From Actinomycetota bacterium (GTDB taxonomy: Bacteria > Actinomycetota > Acidimicrobiia > Acidimicrobiales > SZUA-35): a stretch of 16,953 bases of DNA. Every line of letters begins with the position of its first letter. Position 1 is the stretch's first letter. The notes below the pieces were generated by a model. It was not told the DNA's origin. It ran no database searches and saw nothing but the letters and a program-made list of their open reading frames with translations. Below, piece by piece: positions 1 to 6,225 of the stretch. The stretch covers positions 1-16,953 of the forward strand of contig JAQCHM010000020.1 in NCBI GenBank assembly GCA_027730885.1. The letters are read 5' to 3'. Both the position numbers and the translations under genes were made by a program.

Positions 1-58
1 GCGTGGAAACCACAAGAGGAGTATAGGCACTCCGAGCCGCGCGTGACACGTGACCCGA

Positions 59-337
59 TCACGCCGAACCGGGACGCTCGTGGGCAAGACTGCGCCCGAA
101 TGCTTCGAGACGGGCCCTGATCTCCGGGTCGATCTCGAAGGGTCGGTTGGCGAGGTGATGCTGGATGCTGGTGTACACCTCGGACTCGATGGAACAGTCG
201 GCGCACCGGTCCAGATGGCGGGCCACCTTGCGGGCGGTGTCGACGTCGGTCTCGCCATCCAGGTAGGACTGGAGCACGGCCATGACGGCGTCGCAGTGCA
301 TCGAGCGGCCGAAGGAGAAGAGATGCTTGAGGCTCAT
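59..337 (-). CDS. rsrA: RsrA-like zinc-binding anti-sigma factor
   Basis: The 92-residue cytosolic protein has a ZAS motif, His41-x3-Cys45-x2-Cys48, preceded by Cys15. This is the same spacing as C11, H37, C41 and C44 of Streptomyces RsrA, shifted by four residues. In that family reduced, zinc-bound protein holds SigR inactive; thiol oxidation forms a disulfide, expels zinc and frees the sigma factor. No membrane segment is visible, which fits an intracellular redox sensor rather than an envelope-stress anti-sigma factor. Its ATG overlaps the stop of the sigma gene (ATGA, 334-337), so the two are translationally coupled and probably made in matched amounts. Redox function is inferred from family and cysteine spacing; another ligand for the ZAS domain is possible. 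Confidence 0.88.
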   Translation of the reverse strand: MSLKHLFSFGRSMHCDAVMAVLQSYLDGETDVDTARKVARHLDRCADCSIESEVYTSIQHHLANRPFEIDPEIRARLEAFGRSLAHERPGSA

Positions 338-852
338 CGGTCGGTCCGTTTCGTGGTGACGGGACGTTGGCTGTCGAGACCGTTGACCGAGACCGCGGTC
401 CTGATCGATCGACGAGCCCTATGGAGACGACTCATCACCGTTCCCACGGGAATGCCGATCGCGTCGGCCGCTTCCTGGTAAGCGAGCCCGTGGAGGTCGA
501 CGAGCTCGACGACCTGCCGGGACTCGGGGCTGAGGGCCCTGAATGCCTCGTCGATGGTGGCGTCGAACGTCCCGTCGACGTGTCGGGACTCGGGAGCCTC
601 GTTGTCGCTGAGGAGGTCGGTGTACTCGCTCGATTCGGGGTCGTTGAGCAGGCCCGGTCGCTTCTTGCGCCCCATGTTGATGTTGGCGTTGCGAAGGTTC
701 GTCAGCAGCCAGGCCCGGGGATAGCGCCCGTCGAAGGAATTGATCGATCGAAAGGCCCGCAGCAGCGTCTCCTGCACCAGGTCCTCGGCGTCGGCGGTGG
801 AGCGAGTGAGCGATCGTGCGACCCGAAGGAGAAGATCGATCTCGGGCAGCAC
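334..852 (-). CDS. sigR: ECF RNA polymerase sigma factor, SigR-like
   Basis: The protein has region 2 (about residues 5-60: acidic DAEDLVQET followed by the aromatic -10-melting segment FDGRYPRAWL) and region 4 helix-turn-helix (about 105-155: LSPESRQVVELVDLHGLAYQEAA then VGTVMSRLHRARRSI). No C-terminal extension is present. It should direct RNA polymerase to disulfide-stress promoters, together with the overlapping RsrA-like gene. The only ATG/GTG/TTG start in the open frame is GTG at 852, without a clear Shine-Dalgarno site. The frame stays open upstream to a stop at 901-903, and the residues just before GTG (AFERL) look like the usual ECF N-terminus, so translation may begin earlier at a rare codon such as ATC 882. 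The SigR-type promoter at 940-966 suggests autoregulation. Confidence 0.9.
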   Translation of the reverse strand: MLPEIDLLLRVARSLTRSTADAEDLVQETLLRAFRSINSFDGRYPRAWLLTNLRNANINMGRKKRPGLLNDPESSEYTDLLSDNEAPESRHVDGTFDATIDEAFRALSPESRQVVELVDLHGLAYQEAADAIGIPVGTVMSRLHRARRSIRTAVSVNGLDSQRPVTTKRTDR

Positions 853-939
853 GAGGCGCTCGAAGGCCGGATGCGCTCCGATCTCGGGCGACGGGACGGA
901 TTAGGAAGGGTTCACGGGCAGGGTTCTCGTCTCGGGTCT

Positions 940-966
940 AACCGATCGAGCGGATACGGCATTCCC
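940..966 (-). promoter_or_regulatory. SigR-type autoregulatory promoter
   Basis: Read on the minus strand, GGGAAT (966-961) is followed by exactly 18 nt and then GTT (942-940). This is the published Streptomyces SigR consensus, GGGAAT-N18-GTT. It faces the sigma/anti-sigma pair, with the first usable start about 85 nt downstream, so positive autoregulation is the natural reading. Sequence match and spacing are seen directly; activity is inferred. Confidence 0.8.
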
Positions 967-1026
967 CCAACGCGATCGACCTCGGTCAAAGCCCGGGGCA
1001 CCGGCGAAGCATAGTTCCGTCCGGTC

Positions 1027-1032
1027 TACCCT
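1027..1032 (+). promoter_or_regulatory. -10 element for a leaderless globin transcript
   Basis: TACCCT fits the actinobacterial TANNNT -10 and ends 7 nt before the globin ATG, which would put the transcript start at or next to the start codon. No convincing -35 is visible, as is common in actinobacteria. The GAGG before the ATG is only 3 nt away, too close for a good Shine-Dalgarno site. Confidence 0.5.
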
Positions 1033-1039
1033 GAGGCGC

Positions 1040-1453
1040 ATGGTTGCCCCCGACGGATCCCCCGATGGCCCCGACGAAGTGTCGGTCTACGACTCCGTCG
1101 GCGGCTTGCCCTGGTTCGTCGCGTTGGTCGATCGGTTCTACGACGCGGTGGCCATCGATCCTGTCCTGACGCCGCTCTACCCGCAAGACCTCCGCGAGTC
1201 CCGACGAACCACATCACTGTTCCTCGCCCAGTTCTGGGGCGGCCCACCGCACTACAGCAAGGTGCGCGGCCATCCTCGCCTCCGGATGCGCCACTTCCCG
1301 TTCGCCATCGGATTGGCCGAGCGCGACGCCTGGCTCGGCCACATGCTGGCGGCGGTGCGTTCGTCGCCCGTACCGCTCCCGTCTGAGGTCGAAGCCCTGT
1401 TCGTCGAGTACTTCGAACGTGCGAGCTCCGCCATGATCAACCAGGATCGTTGA
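1040..1453 (+). CDS. glbO: Group II truncated haemoglobin (trHbO)
   Basis: The 137-residue protein aligns by eye along its whole length with mycobacterial trHbO. It has the YDSVGG opening (17-22), B10 Tyr34 in RFYDAV, CD1 Tyr47 in LYPQD, the signature FWGGPPHYS (65-73), RGHPRLRMRHFPF with proximal F8 His85, and G8 Trp98 in ERDAWL. Tyr B10, Tyr CD1 and Trp G8 make the hydrogen-bonding distal pocket typical of group II, linked in that family to very tight oxygen binding and to peroxide or nitric-oxide chemistry. It is a soluble haem protein with no partner domain. It lies divergently from the SigR/RsrA pair and upstream of HU. The N-terminus is about ten residues longer than the mycobacterial protein. 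The family call is firm; the physiological substrate is not determinable here. Confidence 0.93.
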   Translation: MVAPDGSPDGPDEVSVYDSVGGLPWFVALVDRFYDAVAIDPVLTPLYPQDLRESRRTTSLFLAQFWGGPPHYSKVRGHPRLRMRHFPFAIGLAERDAWLGHMLAAVRSSPVPLPSEVEALFVEYFERASSAMINQDR

Positions 1454-1518
1454 CCCGTTTTGGCCTTGTCGTCGGCCCTGCTGTAATTTGCCCTCAGCGT
1501 CAAAACCCGCTCCGTTGC

Positions 1519-1538
1519 GGCGTGCTCGCGAGCACGCC
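1519..1538. repeat. Perfect 20-bp palindrome upstream of hup
   Basis: The site GGCGTGCTCG followed by its exact reverse complement lies about 65 nt after the globin stop and 93 nt before the HU start. It could be a hairpin terminator for the globin gene, although no T-run follows, or an operator for hup. A TTGACT hexamer at 1552-1557 just downstream is a possible -35 for hup, but no good -10 follows at 17 nt. Confidence 0.6.
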
Positions 1539-1631
1539 CTTCGGTGGATGCTTGACTTTGTGATTTGGCGCGGCTCTTCTGGTCCCCAGATGTATCCCCG
1601 ATCGGCGGGGTGTCGGAACAAGGAGCTCCAG

Positions 1632-1907
1632 ATGAACAAGACCGAGTTGGTCGACGCAGTGGCCGAGAAAACCGGTGTTTCCAAGAAGGATGTCGGCGCG
1701 GTCATCGACGGCGTGTTCGACCAGATCTGCGCATCGGTGTCCAAGGGCGACAAGGTCGCCATCCCCGGGATGGTCAGCTTCGAGCAGGTGCACCGCAAGG
1801 CCCGGAAGGGATTCAATCCTCAGACGGGCGAGGCCATCGACATCGCCGCTTCGATGGCCGTGAAGGTCAGCGCAGGCGCCAAGCTCAAAGCAGCAGCCAA
1901 GGGCTGA
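1632..1907 (+). CDS. hup: HU family DNA-binding protein
   Basis: This is a 91-residue histone-like protein of standard HU length. Helices run through MNKTELVDAVAEKTGVSKKD (1-20) and the GVFDQICASVSKGDKVAIPG segment. The beta-arm contains the HU/IHF-type signature around RKARKGFNPQTGE (about 55-67), and the C-terminus is KVSAGAKLKAAAKG. It lacks the long lysine/alanine-rich tail of mycobacterial HupB. The ATG at 1632 is chosen over longer in-frame options because AAGGAG lies 6 nt upstream (1620-1625) and the HU fold begins exactly there. It binds and bends DNA non-specifically as a dimer in the nucleoid. It is probably transcribed alone, as it is flanked by a palindrome upstream and a hairpin downstream. 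Confidence 0.96.
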   Translation: MNKTELVDAVAEKTGVSKKDVGAVIDGVFDQICASVSKGDKVAIPGMVSFEQVHRKARKGFNPQTGEAIDIAASMAVKVSAGAKLKAAAKG

Positions 1908-1919
1908 GATCGGTCACTG

Positions 1920-1952
1920 CGGCCGGCCGGTGTCCCGAGCATCGGCCGGTCG
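1920..1952 (+). terminator. GC-rich hairpin after hup
   Basis: The arms 1920-1929 and 1943-1952 pair over 10 bp (one G-U), with a 13-nt loop. There is no T-tract, so intrinsic termination is plausible but not certain. It separates hup from the bcp promoter. Confidence 0.45.
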
Positions 1953-1955
1953 GCG

Positions 1956-1976
1956 GCTGGCGCCTAAGCTGGCGCC
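1956..1976 (+). promoter_or_regulatory. bcp-fabZ promoter, -10 embedded in repeats
   Basis: TAAGCT (1965-1970) fits a TANNNT -10 and ends 6 nt before the GTG of bcp, predicting a leaderless mRNA. The hexamer sits between two copies of GGCGCC (1959-1964, 1971-1976), which form an inverted repeat around it. The 9-mer GCTGGCGCC is also directly repeated (1956-1964, 1968-1976). This could be an operator that blocks the promoter when bound. Confidence 0.5.
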
Positions 1977-2459
1977 GTGACCGCACATCAATCCAACGCC
2001 GTCGAGGTCGGCCAGGCTGCTCCGGCGTTCGACCTCCTCGACCAGCACGGCGAACCCATCTCGCTTGCTTCGCTCGCCGGATCGCCCGTCCTGCTGTACT
2101 TCTATCCGAAGGCCATGACGCCGGGTTGCACCCAGCAGTCCTGTCTCCTACGTGACGTGGCCGATCAGATCGGCGACGCCCGGATTGTGGGTATCAGTCC
2201 TGATGTTCCCGAGAAGCTGGGCCGTTTCGACCAGAAGTACACCCTGGGGTTCACGCTCTTGTCGGACCCTGATCACGCCGTGGCCGAGGCCTACGGTGCG
2301 TGGGGGCAGAAGAAGCTCTATGGGAAGGTCTATGACGGCATCATCCGGTCGGCCTTCCTCGTCGACCGGGCCGGCACCGTCGCTGCAGCCTTTCCCAAGA
2401 TCAGCCCCAAGGACACACCCAACAAGTTGTTGGCCGAGTTGCAGGAACTGTCAGGATGA
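1977..2459 (+). CDS. bcp: Thioredoxin-dependent peroxiredoxin, Bcp/PrxQ type
   Basis: The 160-residue cytosolic peroxiredoxin has the peroxidatic Cys51 in MTPGCTQQSC and a second Cys56 five residues later, the resolving position of the atypical 2-Cys PrxQ class. The core reads LLYFYPKA (39-46), VGISPDVPEKLGRFDQKY and FTLLSDPDHAVAEAYGAWG. The YGKVYDGIIRSAFLVD segment is also typical of Bcp. It reduces hydrogen and alkyl peroxides with electrons from thioredoxin. GTG 1977 is chosen because it directly follows a -10-like hexamer and gives the normal family length. The stop overlaps the next ATG (ATGA, 2456-2459), so bcp and fabZ are translationally coupled. That pairing of peroxide defence with lipid synthesis suggests protection of membrane-building steps, but this is inference. 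Confidence 0.94.
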   Translation: MTAHQSNAVEVGQAAPAFDLLDQHGEPISLASLAGSPVLLYFYPKAMTPGCTQQSCLLRDVADQIGDARIVGISPDVPEKLGRFDQKYTLGFTLLSDPDHAVAEAYGAWGQKKLYGKVYDGIIRSAFLVDRAGTVAAAFPKISPKDTPNKLLAELQELSG

Positions 2460-2899
2460 TCGAGCCCACGAGCGAACCCCTACTCCGCCCCGAGGACTTG
2501 CTGCCCCACCGGCCGCCGTTCCTCCTGGTCGACGAGTTGGTCGAATTGGTTCCCGGCGAGCGGGCCGTCGGCCGTTGGACCCTGACCGGGAACGAGTTCT
2601 TCTTCGCCGGTCACTTTCCCGGTCGTCCCACCCTTCCTGGTGTTCTGATGATCGAAGCCCTCGCGCAGGTCGGTGCCTGTGGAGCCCTGGCCACCCCCGC
2701 CTTCCGCGGCAAGATCCCGCTCTTCGGCGGCGTCGACGGAGCCAAGTTCCGTCGCCAGGTCCTGCCGGGTGACACCCTCGATCTGGAAGTGGTGTTCGGT
2801 CGGATGGGCAGTCGAGGTGGGAAGGGAGCTGGCCGAGCCACTGTCGGCGGCGAATTGGCCTGCCAAGCCGAGCTCATGGTCGTCCTCGTCGACCCCTGA
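2456..2899 (+). CDS. fabZ: 3-hydroxyacyl-[ACP] dehydratase FabZ
   Basis: The 147-residue single hot-dog protein has the FabZ opening LLPHRPPFLLVDELVEL (15-31). The catalytic segment is GHFPGRPTLPGVLMIEALAQ, with His53 and Glu67 in the expected catalytic places. It dehydrates 3-hydroxyacyl-ACP to trans-2-enoyl-ACP in type II fatty-acid elongation. It is coupled to bcp by a 4-nt overlap and converges with the fabF end of the main operon across a 93-nt gap. No strong terminator was seen in that gap. The C-terminal third (GSRGGKGAGRATVGGELACQAELMVV) is typical of the fold. FabA-type isomerase activity is unlikely because the FabZ-specific Glu and length are present. Confidence 0.94.
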   Translation: MIEPTSEPLLRPEDLLPHRPPFLLVDELVELVPGERAVGRWTLTGNEFFFAGHFPGRPTLPGVLMIEALAQVGACGALATPAFRGKIPLFGGVDGAKFRRQVLPGDTLDLEVVFGRMGSRGGKGAGRATVGGELACQAELMVVLVDP

Positions 2900-2992
2900 A
2901 TCGAGGCTGCGAGCTCTAGGCGAGGCCCTACTACAAGCTCCAGCCACCTCAGAACCGAGGGAGGGTGGTCCGGCCGTGCAGAACGGTTGGGG

Positions 2993-4180
2993 TCAGCGAG
3001 CGGGGGAGATCACGATCGAACCGTTGTGGCCGCCGAATCCGAAACTGTTCGACATCGCCGGGCCGGGCTCCCAGGAGCGGCCGGCGACATCGGTCACGAT
3101 GTCGATACTCGGAAGCTCGGGATCTCGTTGCTCGAGGCCCAGGGTGGGCGGGATGAGCCGGTGTTGCATCGATAGCACGACTGCGGCCGCTTCCAATGCC
3201 CCGGCGGCACCGAGCGCATGGCCGGTGACGCCCTTGGTCGAGGTGACCACTGGACCGTGATCGCCGAACACCTTGGCGATGGCGTGGGCCTCGGCCGCAT
3301 CGTTGAGGGGGGTCGACGTGCCGTGGGCGTTGATGTGCATCAGGTCGGCCGCCGCGAGACCGGCATCTTCGAGGGCCAGTTCCATGCAGCGCACTGCTCC
3401 CATGCCGCCAGGGGCCGGGGCAGTGATGTGATGCGCGTCGGCCGTCGAGGCCGATCCCAGCGCCTCGGCGAGGATGGTGGCGCCGCGGGCGACCGCGTGC
3501 TCCCACTCCTCGAGGACGAGGATGCCCGCACCTTCGGAGATGACGAAGCCGTCGCGGCGGATGTCGAACGGCATCGAGACGCCGCTGGTGGACATCGCGG
3601 TCATGTTACGGAAGCCGGCCAACGCGGTGGGGGTGATGGGTGCCTCGCTGCCACCGGCGATCATCGCGTCGGTACGTCCGTAGCGAATGGCGTTGATGGC
3701 GTTGCCGATGGAGTGAGTTCCCGCAGCGCACGCGGTGACGACCGCCTCGCATGGTCCTTGGAACCCGTGTCGCATGGACACCGAAGCGGCCGCGGCGTTT
3801 GGCATCATCATGGGGATCAGGAACGGGGACACTCGTCGGTCGCCACGATCGTGACGGGTGACGATCTGTTCCTCGTTGGTGCCGATACCGCCGATGCCGG
3901 TGCCGATCATCACGCCACAGCGAGCGGGATCGACCTCGAGCTCCCCGGCCTGTTCCAGGGCTTCGGCCGTGGCCGCCAGCGCGAACTGTGAGAAACGATC
4001 GGAGCGTCTGGCGTCCTTGGGGCTGTCGAACCAGGGACTCGGGTCCCAGAACTCGAGCTGCCGAACGTCGCCGTCGGCCGGCCGGTGGAACAGACCGTGC
4101 CAGAAGGCTTCCCTGCCTACCCCGCACGCCGCCACGACACCGACGCCGACGACGGCGACACGCCGTGTCGAACCGGGCAT
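2993..4180 (-). CDS. fabF: 3-oxoacyl-[ACP] synthase II FabF
   Basis: The 395-residue KAS II has the catalytic triad Cys151 (VVTACAAGTHSIG), His286 (NAHGTSTPLND) and His321 (GHALGAAG), with the conserved Lys316 in STKGVTGH and the C-terminal SFGFGGHN loop. It condenses malonyl-ACP with growing acyl-ACP, the elongation step of type II fatty-acid synthesis. The frame is open further upstream, but that extension is Arg/Gly-rich and overlaps acpP. The ATG at 4180 is the correct start: it begins VAVVGVGVVAACGVG, the usual KAS N-terminus, and shares one base with the acpP stop (TGATG). It is the last gene of the fabD-fabH-fabG-acpP-fabF transcript. No mycolate-specific KasA/KasB pair is present here. 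Confidence 0.96.
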   Translation of the reverse strand: MPGSTRRVAVVGVGVVAACGVGREAFWHGLFHRPADGDVRQLEFWDPSPWFDSPKDARRSDRFSQFALAATAEALEQAGELEVDPARCGVMIGTGIGGIGTNEEQIVTRHDRGDRRVSPFLIPMMMPNAAAASVSMRHGFQGPCEAVVTACAAGTHSIGNAINAIRYGRTDAMIAGGSEAPITPTALAGFRNMTAMSTSGVSMPFDIRRDGFVISEGAGILVLEEWEHAVARGATILAEALGSASTADAHHITAPAPGGMGAVRCMELALEDAGLAAADLMHINAHGTSTPLNDAAEAHAIAKVFGDHGPVVTSTKGVTGHALGAAGALEAAAVVLSMQHRLIPPTLGLEQRDPELPSIDIVTDVAGRSWEPGPAMSNSFGFGGHNGSIVISPAR

Positions 4181-4419
4181 CAGAGCTTGCCGACGACCAA
4201 GTCGTAGGCCGAGCCGACGGTGTCGACGCCCTCGAGCTCTTCCTCCTCGACGGTGACGTCGAATTCCTCTTCGAGGGCCATGACCAGTTCGACCAGATCG
4301 AGGCTGTCGGCGTCGAGATCCTCGGCGAATCGAGCTTCCTTGACCACCTTGGCCGGGTCGAGGGAGAGCACCTCGACGGCACACTTCACGAAGCGCTCAA
4401 AATTCTTCTCGTCACTCAC
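4180..4419 (-). CDS. acpP: Acyl carrier protein
   Basis: The protein is 79 residues when begun at GTG 4419, the normal ACP length. An AGGAGG Shine-Dalgarno site lies 8 nt upstream (4428-4433), which decides this start over an in-frame ATG at 4446 that would add nine residues and precede the ribosome site. The phosphopantetheine attachment residue is Ser39 in EDLDADSLDLVELVM, followed by the acidic recognition helix ALEEEFDVTVEEEE. It carries acyl intermediates between all Fab enzymes encoded around it. It is separated from fabG by 66 nt, which hold a 5+2+5 inverted repeat (4471-4482) and an AT-rich stretch. An extra promoter for abundant ACP is therefore possible. Its stop shares a base with the fabF start. 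Confidence 0.96.
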   Translation of the reverse strand: MSDEKNFERFVKCAVEVLSLDPAKVVKEARFAEDLDADSLDLVELVMALEEEFDVTVEEEELEGVDTVGSAYDLVVGKL

Positions 4420-4423
4420 AGTT

Positions 4424-4438
4424 GGTTCCTCCTGAACC
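4424..4438 (-). promoter_or_regulatory. acpP ribosome site inside a small hairpin
   Basis: On the minus strand the Shine-Dalgarno segment AGGAG forms the loop between GGTTC and GAACC, a perfect 5-bp stem. The helix is weak, so it may present rather than hide the site. It supports GTG 4419 as the acpP start. Confidence 0.5.
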
Positions 4439-4485
4439 GTTCGCATTCGCCATCGGCAAATGATTGTTACACGCTAGAGCGTCTT

Positions 4486-5208
4486 TCATGCGCCCATGCC
4501 AAGCCCGCCGTCGACGGGGATGGTGGCGCCGGTGACGTACCCGGCCCCCTCGGAGACGAGGAAGCGAACCGCAGCCGCGACATCGTCGGGTGTGCCGATG
4601 CGGCCCAAGGGAACGGTGGCCACGATGGCGGCCTTGGTGTCGTCGCCCACAGCGTCGAGCATGTCGGTCTCGATCGGGCCCGGTGCGACGAGGTTCACGG
4701 TGATGTTGCGGGACGCGAACTCACGGGCGAGGGAGCGTCCGAGGCCGACCAACCCGGCCTTGGACGCGGCGTAGTTGGCCTGGCCGGTCTGGCCCGTCGA
4801 CCCGACGACCGACGACATGAGGACGATGCGACCCCAGCGGGCTTTCATCATCGACTTCACCGCTCGCTTTGCACAACGAAAGGCGCCGCCAAGGTTGGCG
4901 TCGACGACCTTGTCGAAGGCGTCATCGGACATGCGGAGCACGAGGGTGTCCTGGGTGATGCCCGCGTTGGCCACCAGGATGGTCACCGGACCGAGTTCTG
5001 CCTCGACGCGGGTGAACGCCTGGTCGATCGACTCCGCACTCGTGACGTCGCAGGGAACCCAGGTGAGCCGTGGATCGAGGTCGGCTGGCTGGGACCGCGA
5101 CCCTACAGCGACGACGTGGCCGTCGTCGGCGAGCGCACGGGCGCACGCAAGACCGATCCCGCGGGTACCACCGGTGACTAAGGCGACGCGGCCCGTGGGC
5201 TCGGTCAC
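4486..5208 (-). CDS. fabG: 3-oxoacyl-[ACP] reductase FabG
   Basis: The 240-residue classical short-chain dehydrogenase has the NADP-binding TGGTRGIG (12-19), NAG at 81-83, the catalytic Ser133 in MSSVVGS, Tyr146 and Lys150 in NYAASK, and PGPIETDM (177-183). It ends with the FabG C-terminal GYVTGATIPVDGGLGMGA. It reduces 3-oxoacyl-ACP with NADPH in each elongation cycle. GTG 5208 is chosen because it overlaps the fabH stop as GTGA (5205-5208) and because the Rossmann motif then starts at the normal distance. Its place between fabH and acpP differs from the well-known Streptomyces fabD-fabH-acpP-fabF cluster, where fabG lies elsewhere. The context makes the FabG role much more likely than a generic SDR role. 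Confidence 0.95.
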   Translation of the reverse strand: MTEPTGRVALVTGGTRGIGLACARALADDGHVVAVGSRSQPADLDPRLTWVPCDVTSAESIDQAFTRVEAELGPVTILVANAGITQDTLVLRMSDDAFDKVVDANLGGAFRCAKRAVKSMMKARWGRIVLMSSVVGSTGQTGQANYAASKAGLVGLGRSLAREFASRNITVNLVAPGPIETDMLDAVGDDTKAAIVATVPLGRIGTPDDVAAAVRFLVSEGAGYVTGATIPVDGGLGMGA

Positions 5209-6179
5209 CAGGCCGCCGTTCCCGTGAGGGTGCCTTCCCAGCGAACGATCATCGAGGCCCAGGTCATGCCGGCACCGAATCCGAGGAACAGCACGTTGTG
5301 CCCCGGTTCGAGCCGACCCTCGTGCAGCGCGTCGGCCAATGCCAGCGGAATCGAGGCGGCCGACGTGTTGCCGGTCCGCTCGAGGATCATCACCGTTTTC
5401 TCCTGGGAGAAGCCGAGCTTCTTCCACGCGGCGTCGACGATGCGGACGTTGGCCTGATGGGGGATCACCAGATCGATGTCGTCGACGGTGAGCCCAGCCA
5501 TGGCAAGCGCCGCGTTGGTCGAACGTTGCATCACGGTGACCGCTTGTCGGAAGACTTCCTTGCCGTCCATCTGCAGGAAGCCGCCGTGTTCGGAATAGAG
5601 GATGCCCACGTGGGCGCCGTTGGCGCCGAGATCCCAGCCGAGCACGCGACCATTCCCCGTGGGATCCTGCTGCACGATGGCGGCGCCTGCTCCGTTCCCG
5701 AACAGGATGCCCGTGTCGCGCGCCGTGTAGTCGGTGATGCGATCGAGGCTCTCGGCGCCGATCACCAGGATGTTGTCGAGACCTTGGAGCATCAGACCGT
5801 TGGCGACGACGAGGCCGTAGACCCAGCCCGAACACGCTGCCTGGAGATCGAACGCGCCGCAGTCGAGGCCCAGGGCGTAGGCGACGGCGGGGGCAGTGCC
5901 GGGACAGATGTAGTCGGGTGACGTAGTCGCCAGGATCACCTGCCCGATGTCGGCCGGCTGAAGACCGGATCGGTCGAGGGCCTCGCGCGCCGCAGCGATC
6001 GAGAGTTCCGAGGTCGAGCTACCGACGTGACGAGCACCGATTCCGGTCCGCTCTCGGATCCATTCGTCGGTCGTGTCCATCGCCGCGGTGAGGTCGACGT
6101 TGTTGATGACCTTCTCGGGGAGAGCGGCGCCAACTCCGGCGAAACGGAAACCTACAGGGGCAGAAACGGATGCGGTCAT
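5205..6179 (-). CDS. fabH: 3-oxoacyl-[ACP] synthase III FabH
   Basis: The 324-residue KAS III has the catalytic triad Cys116 (LQAACSGWVYGL), His241 (IPHQANVRI) and Asn271 (ERTGNTSAASIP). It also has the N-terminal TTDEWIRERTGIGARH that helps bind CoA/ACP. It starts fatty-acid synthesis by condensing an acyl-CoA primer with malonyl-ACP; in actinobacteria branched primers are common, but primer choice is not visible here. The ATG at 6179 has an AGAGGA site 7 nt upstream and gives the family length. The longer open frame upstream encodes no recognisable FabH sequence. It lies 46 nt after fabD and overlaps fabG by four bases. Confidence 0.96.
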   Translation of the reverse strand: MTASVSAPVGFRFAGVGAALPEKVINNVDLTAAMDTTDEWIRERTGIGARHVGSSTSELSIAAAREALDRSGLQPADIGQVILATTSPDYICPGTAPAVAYALGLDCGAFDLQAACSGWVYGLVVANGLMLQGLDNILVIGAESLDRITDYTARDTGILFGNGAGAAIVQQDPTGNGRVLGWDLGANGAHVGILYSEHGGFLQMDGKEVFRQAVTVMQRSTNAALAMAGLTVDDIDLVIPHQANVRIVDAAWKKLGFSQEKTVMILERTGNTSAASIPLALADALHEGRLEPGHNVLFLGFGAGMTWASMIVRWEGTLTGTAAW

Positions 6180-6225
6180 GGCGTGGTCCTCTCGATCGGG
6201 CAGTGCTGGATCAAACCGGTATGGA

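Noticed and set aside
2900..2992. Terminator between the convergent fabZ and fabF genes
   Set aside because: Only a weak 5-bp stem with a 15-nt loop (2944-2968) is found, with no T-run.
3988..5181. 397-codon plus-strand open frame across fabF, acpP and fabG
   Set aside because: Antisense to three genes with intact catalytic motifs; no domain features of its own.
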